From Gloeocapsa sp. PCC 7428 (GTDB taxonomy: Bacteria; Cyanobacteriota; Cyanobacteriia; Cyanobacteriales; Chroococcidiopsidaceae): a stretch of 64,000 bases of DNA. Location: assembly GCF_000317555.1 (NCBI RefSeq), contig NC_019745.1:4030001-4094000 (forward strand), in the 5' to 3' direction. Shown piece after piece: positions 58,691 to 64,000 of this stretch. Numbering within the stretch: the stretch's first letter is position 1; each line of letters opens with the position of its first letter. A program made the translations under genes and the position numbers. The notes beneath the pieces were generated by a model. It made no database searches and was not told the DNA's origin. It saw nothing but the letters and a program-made list of their open reading frames with translations.

Positions 58691-61600
58691 ATGATTCCAG
58701 TTCAACTTACGCTGAAAAATTTCTTAAGCTACCGCGATGCAACCCTTGACTTTTCGGGGCTGCACATTGCTTGCATTTGTGGATCGAATGGTGCGGGCAA
58801 GTCTTCATTACTCGAAGCCATGACTTGGGTAATTTGGGGGCAAAGCCGCGCGGCTTCTGAAGACGATATTATCCACACCGGCGCGCAAGAAGTTCAGGTA
58901 GACTTTATCTTTATCAGTAACCAGCATCAATACCGCGTGATTCGGACGCGCCATCGCGGACAAAGCAGTTCGTTAGAGTTTCAAATTGCGACACCGAATG
59001 GCTTTCGAGCTTTGACAGAACGCGGTGTAAGAGCAACGCAGCAGTTAATTTTAGAACACATCAAACTTGACTACGATACCTTTATTAATTCGGCGTATCT
59101 CCGCCAAGGACGCGCTGACGAATTTATGCTCAAGCGTCCGACTGAGCGCAAAGAAATTTTAGCAGAATTGCTTAAACTCAATCAATACGACGATTTAGAG
59201 GAAAGAGCAAAAGACTTATCGCGCTCGTTTAAAGCGCAAGCTGAGCAACTAGAGCGCACTTTAGAAGGAATGCAAAGCTCGTTGCAGCACAAAGAAGCGA
59301 TCGCACAAGAACGCGCTGCTTTAGAAGCACAACACAACCAGCTACAACAACAGCAAGCATTTGACACAATTCAACTGCAAAGCCTACAAGTTATTCAACA
59401 CCAGCGACAAACTTGGGAACAACAGCTAGGGTTTTTACAACAGCAGTACCAAAACTTGACGCAAGATAGCGATCGCCTAGCCGAAGAACGTCGCGCCATC
59501 AACGAACAGCTATCAGCGATTGAAGAAACGCTGAGTCATACCGACGAAATTCACGCAGGCTATGCTAAGTACGAAAGCTTGCAAACTGAGGAAGAAACCC
59601 TTTCTGCCAAATTTCAAGAATATTCCCGCGCTACGGTGCAACTTCAGCACCTACAGCAGCAACTTGCCCAGCAAATCAACGAAATTCGCTCCTCACTTCA
59701 ACACGCCGAAGGACAACTCGCCGCTTTACAGCAGCAAGAACAAGAAATTCAGCAAACGTTGCAAAAATCGAGCGAAGTTGAAGCAGGGTTAGCACAACTC
59801 GCCGCCGCGCGTCATCGGCTAGCGCAGTTAGATCAACTGCAATTGCAAGTGACACCGCTACTGCAATATCGTACATCGCTGCAAACGCAACTCGAACGCG
59901 TTCAAGCACGAATGCAAGCGCGACTCGAAGAATTGCAAGCTTCCCAAAATCAACTTACTCATCAACAGCAACGCCAACCGCAACTTCAGCAAGCGGTAAT
60001 GGATGTTGCGGTTCAACTAGAGCAACTCGAGAAAAAGCGCGTTTACCTCGAACGAGTTCGCGAAAAAGGACAAGAACGGCGTCATTTTATGGAACGCCTA
60101 CAAGCACATCAACGCGACTACGAAAAACAGATGGGGGAATTAGAGCAAAAGCTGCAAATGCTGCAAAACCCCGACGCAACCTGTCCGTTGTGCGATCGCC
60201 CGTTAACGGAACATCATTGGCAACGTGTTGTTGAAAAAACTCAAACCGAACAACAAGAAATTCAACAGCAGTTTTGGGTGATCCGCGAACAAATGGCAGT
60301 ATCCGAACGTGAAATTCAAGTATTGCGTCAAGAATATCGCGAAATTTCGCAACAAATTGCCGGTTACGATGCGTTAAGAGAACAACGCGGACAACTCGCT
60401 GCGCAACTCGAAGCAACCGACGACGTACAACGCCATTTGCAGCAGATTATTGCAGAAAAACAGCAACTAGAGCGATCGCTCGCTGAAAGTGATTATGCGC
60501 TCGATAAACAAGAAGAACTGCGACAAATCGAGCAACAGTTGCAACAGTTAAACTATAACGAGCAAGATCATGCTTTAGCCCGCAGTGAAATCGAGCGGTG
60601 GCGGTGGGCAGAAATTCGTCAAGGACAATTGAAAGATGCGCAAAAGCGCTTGTCACAAATTTTACAACGGCAACCACAGATTGAAGCCCAAATTGCCGAG
60701 TTAAATCAAAAAATTGTTGAGCAGCAAACGCATTCTGAATGCGCGCAACAAATAGCGGCTTTAGAAGCAAAAATCAAGACAATTAATTATGCACCTGAAC
60801 AGCATAACGCGCTCCGCGTCGCCTTGCGGAAGGCGCAAACGTGGCAAATTCGCTATCAACAGCTAAAAAATGCGCAAGAGCAGTATCCGCAATTTCAAGC
60901 GCGATCGCAAGACCTTAAAGAAGCGATTCAAGCAAGAAGCGCGGAACGTCAAGTTCTGGTTGCGCAAATCGAATCAATCACGCAGCAACTCGAACAAACA
61001 CCTTTACCTACCGCAGAAATTCAAACCTTAGAACAGCAACTTGCGTTTCGTCGGCGACAGCTTGATGAACAACTCAGTCATTTAGGGCAACTTCAGCAAC
61101 AATTTAACCAACTCGAAGCCCTACAAGCACAATACGAACAAGGACAACAACAACTACAAGCAACAAGAAAACAACACCGCGTTTATCAAGAATTAGCGCA
61201 AGCCTTCGGAAAAAATGGCATTCAAGCATTAATGATTGAGAATGTCCTACCGCAACTCGAAGCTGAAACAAATCAACTCTTGGCGCGGTTGAGTGCGAAT
61301 CAATTGCACGTTCAATTTGTCACGCAAAAAGCTGGGCGGAGTGGAACGCGCAAAAAAGCGACTAAAATGATCGATACGCTCGATATTCTCATTGCCGATG
61401 CGCGTGGGACAAGACCTTATGAAACTTACTCAGGAGGAGAAGCGTTTCGGATTAACTTTGCGATTCGTTTGGCGCTGGCTAAACTGCTTGCGCAACGCGC
61501 CGGAGCCGCACTACAGTTACTGATTATTGATGAAGGATTTGGGACTCAAGATCAAGAAGGATGCGATCGCTTGATTGCAGCGATTAATGCGATCGCGGGC

Positions 61601-61714
61601 GATTTTGCTTGTATTCTCACCGTGACGCATATGCCATATTTCAAAGAAGCGTTTCAAGCCCGCATTGAAGTTGCTAAAACCCAAAACGGTTCGCGCCTAA
61701 GTTTAGCAAGTTAA
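58691..61714 (+). CDS. sbcC: SbcC/Rad50-type nuclease subunit (SMC-like ATPase)
   Basis: This 1007-residue ATPase partners SbcD in processing DNA ends and hairpins. Walker A is GSNGAGKSS (31-39). Two long Gln-rich coiled coils flank a zinc hook, CPLC (Cys498 and Cys501). The ABC signature is YSGGEAFRINFAIRLALAK (Ser914), and Walker B is LLIIDEGFGTQD. sbcD is not adjacent. The Gln-rich arms are built from CAGCAA-type codons. An AT-rich spacer precedes the ATG and no clear ribosome site is seen. Confidence 0.95.
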   Translation: MIPVQLTLKNFLSYRDATLDFSGLHIACICGSNGAGKSSLLEAMTWVIWGQSRAASEDDIIHTGAQEVQVDFIFISNQHQYRVIRTRHRGQSSSLEFQIATPNGFRALTERGVRATQQLILEHIKLDYDTFINSAYLRQGRADEFMLKRPTERKEILAELLKLNQYDDLEERAKDLSRSFKAQAEQLERTLEGMQSSLQHKEAIAQERAALEAQHNQLQQQQAFDTIQLQSLQVIQHQRQTWEQQLGFLQQQYQNLTQDSDRLAEERRAINEQLSAIEETLSHTDEIHAGYAKYESLQTEEETLSAKFQEYSRATVQLQHLQQQLAQQINEIRSSLQHAEGQLAALQQQEQEIQQTLQKSSEVEAGLAQLAAARHRLAQLDQLQLQVTPLLQYRTSLQTQLERVQARMQARLEELQASQNQLTHQQQRQPQLQQAVMDVAVQLEQLEKKRVYLERVREKGQERRHFMERLQAHQRDYEKQMGELEQKLQMLQNPDATCPLCDRPLTEHHWQRVVEKTQTEQQEIQQQFWVIREQMAVSEREIQVLRQEYREISQQIAGYDALREQRGQLAAQLEATDDVQRHLQQIIAEKQQLERSLAESDYALDKQEELRQIEQQLQQLNYNEQDHALARSEIERWRWAEIRQGQLKDAQKRLSQILQRQPQIEAQIAELNQKIVEQQTHSECAQQIAALEAKIKTINYAPEQHNALRVALRKAQTWQIRYQQLKNAQEQYPQFQARSQDLKEAIQARSAERQVLVAQIESITQQLEQTPLPTAEIQTLEQQLAFRRRQLDEQLSHLGQLQQQFNQLEALQAQYEQGQQQLQATRKQHRVYQELAQAFGKNGIQALMIENVLPQLEAETNQLLARLSANQLHVQFVTQKAGRSGTRKKATKMIDTLDILIADARGTRPYETYSGGEAFRINFAIRLALAKLLAQRAGAALQLLIIDEGFGTQDQEGCDRLIAAINAIAGDFACILTVTHMPYFKEAFQARIEVAKTQNGSRLSLAS

Positions 61715-61771
61715 AATCTCGCACTCGACTGAGATAATAAACAAATATTTTGAATTTGAGGAGTATTGATC

Positions 61772-61975
61772 GTGCGTTCTAGAGCAATTGAAATGTTTCT
61801 TGCACTCGGACTTGCCACAACTGTTGCGGCTTGTGGTACAACAACTCCCGAAGGTGAAGCAGGGGAAGCAGGCGAAGTTGAAGAACCTCAGCCAACACAA
61901 GTTCAACCAATTCCTGGTGGCGAAGCAGGTGAAGATGGTGAAGGTGGTGAAGATGGTGAAGGTGGTGAAAGCTAA
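61772..61975 (+). CDS. Small Gly/Glu/Asp-rich lipoprotein
   Basis: The GTG at 61772 is chosen because GAGGAG (61758-61763) lies 8 nt before it. The first 21 residues (RSRAIEMFLALGLATTVAAC) form a lipoprotein signal with lipobox VAAC. The mature 47 residues are low-complexity and acidic (EGEAGEAGEVEEP and GGEAGEDGEGGEDGEGGES), an anionic tail that could bind cations. A strong hairpin follows. Gene order suggests a link with the Fe(II)-dependent dioxygenase downstream. Confidence 0.8.
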   Translation: MRSRAIEMFLALGLATTVAACGTTTPEGEAGEAGEVEEPQPTQVQPIPGGEAGEDGEGGEDGEGGES

Positions 61976-61990
61976 CTAAAACAACTTGCT

Positions 61991-62038
61991 GATGCAGGAC
62001 AGTGGTACTTGATTCTTCGTTGTACGTTGTCCTGCATC
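61991..62038 (+). other. Strong hairpin between the lipoprotein and dioxygenase genes
   Basis: An 11-bp perfect stem, GATGCAGGACA (61991-62001) with TGTCCTGCATC (62028-62038), is extended inward by a GTAC/GTAC pairing. It lies 15 nt after the lipoprotein stop. There is no T tract, so it may limit read-through or stabilise the upstream mRNA. Confidence 0.65.
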
Positions 62039-62077
62039 TGGAATGAGTCAAACACGCGATCGCACGTCGAATCAATC

Positions 62078-62743
62078 ATGATTTTATGTATCGATGTTCT
62101 TACTGCTGATGAACTTGCACAAATCACGGCAAAACTCAAAGATGCGGAGTTTGTTGATGGTAAACTCACGGCAGGATGGCACGCTAAGCAAGTAAAAAAT
62201 AATACGCAAATTTCAGTAAATTCCGTAATAACACAAGAGTTGCGCCCGATTGTCCATCAAGCACTACAGCGCAATCAGTTGTTTCAAGCTGCGGTACACC
62301 CAAAAGTCATACGTCCAGTCTTATTTAGTTGCTACGAACCAGGGATGTACTACGGTTATCACGTCGATAATGCATTAATGGGAACGCCTTCAATGCGTTC
62401 AGATGTATCGTTAACGTTATTTTTAAGCTCTCCAGATACTTATGAGGGGGGTGAACTTGTCATTGAAACTTCGCTAGGCGAACAGGCTTTTAAACTTGCT
62501 GCGGGTTCGGCGATCGCGTATCCTTCTTCAACGCTACATCGCGTCGAACCTGTGAAAAGTGGAATTAGACTGGCTGCGATAAGTTGGATACAAAGCTTCA
62601 TCCGCGATCCTGGCGATCGCGAAATTCTATTTGACTTGAATACTATAAAACAAGTTATGTTTGAGAAATATGGTAAAACACCAGAATTTGACCTCATTTG
62701 TAAATCTCATGCGAACTTGCTTCGTAAGTGGGTCGAGGTTTAA
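62078..62743 (+). CDS. PKHD-type Fe(II)/2-oxoglutarate-dependent dioxygenase (PiuC/YbiX-like)
   Basis: This 221-residue protein is read from the ATG at 62078. The double-stranded beta-helix carries the iron triad His95-x-Asp97 (YGYHVDNAL) and His154 (STLHRVEPV), and the 2-oxoglutarate Arg164 (SGIRLAAISW). The family is associated with iron uptake loci in other bacteria; the substrate is unknown. It follows the lipoprotein gene on the same strand by 102 nt with a hairpin between. Confidence 0.92.
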   Translation: MILCIDVLTADELAQITAKLKDAEFVDGKLTAGWHAKQVKNNTQISVNSVITQELRPIVHQALQRNQLFQAAVHPKVIRPVLFSCYEPGMYYGYHVDNALMGTPSMRSDVSLTLFLSSPDTYEGGELVIETSLGEQAFKLAAGSAIAYPSSTLHRVEPVKSGIRLAAISWIQSFIRDPGDREILFDLNTIKQVMFEKYGKTPEFDLICKSHANLLRKWVEV

Positions 62744-62971
62744 TGTTATAGCGGCTAGCAATGAGCTATTAGCTCTTAGCTTTTTTAAAAGCTTTATCGA
62801 GTAATACATTTACTCAATATACTTGTCCTAAGCTGAATGCGTTTTGCTACATAGCAGGGATCAGAGATCAGTAGAGAACTTGCTTAGCGTTGAATCAAAA
62901 TGAATATTGCCACAGCTAGGACAAAGTAACCAAATCCTTGTTCTAGGTTTTTCGCTTGAATGAATCGACTG

Positions 62972-63145
62972 ATACCATTTCACCAAATAAAAACTACAAA
63001 TCATTTCTCCTCTGCTCCTCTGCCCACGCCAGTCGCCTCAACGGGGGACTCGGGGACCCCACGTAGTGGGGATTGGGGGTAAACCCCCGCACGGCGCAGG
63101 CTCCTGAAGCTGCCTATTTGTAGTAAATTCAAAGTGACATGGTAT
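62972..63145 (-). repeat. MITE-like element, family A, copy with an 86-bp insert
   Basis: Ends are ATACCATTTCACC and AGTGACATGGTAT (11 of 13 inverted match). Read on the minus strand it aligns end to end with the 88-bp copy at 15528-15615, sharing CTACAAATAGGCAGCTTCAG and CAGAGGAG. The exception is an extra 86 bp (63015-63100) between CTCCTCTG and CTCCTGAAG. Confidence 0.72.
63015..63100. mobile_element. 86-bp G/C-palindrome insert nested in MITE-like element A
   Basis: The insert contains ACCCCACGTAGTGGGGAT (63056-63073) and GGGGGTAAACCCCC (63075-63088), two stable hairpins. Its first bases repeat the preceding CTCCTCTG, as if a short target sequence had been duplicated. It resembles the C-run/G-run repeats at 51071 and 57414. 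It is too short to encode a transposase. Confidence 0.55.
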
Positions 63146-63311
63146 GAGGTAGGCTCCGATGAGAATTCCGATACTAGCAGCGATTGTGAATGAAAATAGT
63201 AAACTCTAGTCAATAGTCACTTGATCCAAATATCCAACACCATCAATTAAACCTAAACTCAGCCCAATGCACACAGCAAGAAGGTGTCCGATTATCCAGA
63301 GCATATTAACC

Positions 63312-63854
63312 CTAGTTACGGTTGTAGGGAAGTTTATTAAGGAGCATTGCTAGCGTGCAGTTTCCTGTGATTCCCGCAAATGTTAATCCTGCACCAACAA
63401 AGCCACTAAGAATCAAAAACCAGGGAGAAACAAATGCACCGAGTAAAGTTCCAAGTAGTACGAGCGATCCTGCAACAATTTGAACTTGTCGCAACAGGCT
63501 GATTGGTGCGTTTTTGTTGACCTTTGTGGGAAAACCAGCTTGTTTCCAAGCTGTAAGTCCGCCTTGAAGATGAGTCACTTGCTCAATTCCGTTTGCAAAT
63601 AACTTTTGTGCAGCTTGCGCTGAACGATTGCCCGACTGACACTGTAAAATCAGTTTCTTGTGAGTGTCGGTTGGTATTTGGCTAAGGTCAAATTGGGATA
63701 AAGGAACGAGGATAGCACCAGGAATATGTTCGCCTACATATTCTGCTGGTTCGCGGACATCAATGAGAGCAACACTATCAGTGTCGAGCCAATGCTTTAA
63801 AGTTTGAGCATCAACGGTTTGTAGGCGATCGCTCAATTTTTTAGTCGTAGTCAT
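63312..63854 (-). CDS. Rhodanese-like protein with C-terminal membrane hairpin (YgaP-like)
   Basis: This 180-residue protein has a rhodanese domain (IDVREPAEYVGEHIPGA) with active-site Cys72 in QCQSGNRS, then a DUF2892-type pair of helices (VQIVAGSLVLLGTLLGAF and FLILSGFVGAGLTFAGITG). This layout is that of the E. coli membrane sulfurtransferase YgaP. The gene upstream, 41 nt away on the same strand, is an MBL-fold protein, so a sulfur-relay operon is likely. Confidence 0.92.
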   Translation of the reverse strand: MTTTKKLSDRLQTVDAQTLKHWLDTDSVALIDVREPAEYVGEHIPGAILVPLSQFDLSQIPTDTHKKLILQCQSGNRSAQAAQKLFANGIEQVTHLQGGLTAWKQAGFPTKVNKNAPISLLRQVQIVAGSLVLLGTLLGAFVSPWFLILSGFVGAGLTFAGITGNCTLAMLLNKLPYNRN

Positions 63855-63895
63855 GATTTTGTCTACCGTATATTTACTTAGATTGTCTGTATTTT

Positions 63896-64000
63896 TTATG
63901 CAGAAGCAAGATTGCCACAGTGTTCGTTTGCGGGAACTGCTTCCATAATCTTTTGAGGATTGGGCAAGTTGAGGTTGTTCATAAACTCGATGAAACTATC
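63896..64000 (-). CDS. MBL-fold metallohydrolase, C-terminal end (rest outside window)
   Basis: Only the last 34 codons are present, with a stop at 63896-63898. They read FMNNLNLPNPQKIMEAVPAN then EHCGNLASA, the usual tail of persulfide-dioxygenase-like (Blh/ETHE1-related) MBL-fold proteins that accompany YgaP-type rhodaneses. The metal-binding motifs lie outside the window. Confidence 0.7.
   Translation of the reverse strand, partial: DSFIEFMNNLNLPNPQKIMEAVPANEHCGNLASA

Larger units (their letters stand above)
62744..63311. other. Intergenic region carrying a composite repeat
   Basis: The 568 bp between convergent genes hold the inserted copy of MITE-like element A (62972-63145). A possible remnant lies on either side: 62880-62960 and 63180-63300 contain fragments such as a hydrophobic GLSLGLIDGVGYLD-like minus-strand frame. 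I cannot support an intact gene. Confidence 0.55.

Overview
The window is chromosomal DNA from a cyanobacterium. It carries psbA (photosystem II D1), the cyanobacterial mrp order C-D-E-F-G-short A-B, several cyanobacteria-type DUF families (DUF1816, DUF4090, DUF1997, DUF4079), and the iterated octamer GCGATCGC (HIP1) throughout. The gene content fits a fairly large-genome, possibly Chroococcidiopsis/Gloeocapsopsis- or Nostocales-like lineage, but I cannot name the species. I saw no tRNA, rRNA, CRISPR array, intact insertion sequence or prophage.

Layout. (1) 1-6.0 kb, minus strand: three consecutive surface-type proteins that share a lectin-like N-terminal domain and carry different C-terminal modules (Kelch; Kelch plus malectin; Ig-like plus glucose/sorbosone dehydrogenase propeller). 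Two of them share an almost identical 0.7 kb block. (2) 6.7-10.25 kb: dnaE, uninterrupted at the cyanobacterial split-intein site. (3) 10.4-11.3 kb: a small graveyard with a decayed hicAB toxin-antitoxin pair and a deleted, frameshifted peptidase E gene. (4) 11.4-24.8 kb: mostly housekeeping genes on the minus strand (Uma2 nuclease, hydrolases, gatA, rlmB-mrnC, carA-STAS, ppc with a coupled membrane protein). (5) 25-33 kb: psbA (E130 form), a GH104 lysozyme-like protein, an SDR, DUF1997, DUF4079, an ankyrin protein, a calcium-motif lipoprotein and a secreted Kelch protein. (6) 33-38.4 kb: the glycine cleavage genes gcvT, gcvH, gcvP and a thioesterase, with repeat elements on both sides of gcvT. 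(7) 38.7-45.2 kb: an EamA transporter, a DCC/DUF938 pair and the seven-gene Mrp antiporter operon. (8) 45.3-51 kb: small and poorly known genes (a protein with two winged-helix-like domains divergent from a zinc-ribbon protein, a VKOR-like membrane protein, a ferritin-like/hemerythrin protein, DUF4383). (9) 51.5-57.3 kb: an XRE remnant, a 1795-residue hybrid histidine kinase and a truncated pentapeptide-repeat gene. (10) 57.8-64 kb: an ArsR regulator with an inverted-repeat operator, sbcC, a Gly/Glu-rich lipoprotein, a PKHD-type dioxygenase, and a rhodanese beside the 3' end of an MBL-fold gene.

Functional links. gcvT/H/P supply glycine cleavage, needed in photorespiration. Ppc and CarA both use bicarbonate. 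RlmB and Mini-III both act on 23S rRNA. The Mrp complex supports sodium and pH homeostasis. The rhodanese/MBL pair and the Cys-bearing ArsR suggest sulfane-sulfur handling, which is inference only. The intergenic regions are rich in small non-coding repeats: a MITE-like element present once empty and once carrying an 86-bp insert, and a multi-hairpin element bounded by GCATGAA/TTCATGC. The most interesting signals are these repeats, the domain-shuffled lectin/Kelch cluster, the decayed hicAB module, and an orphan terminator divergent from arsR.
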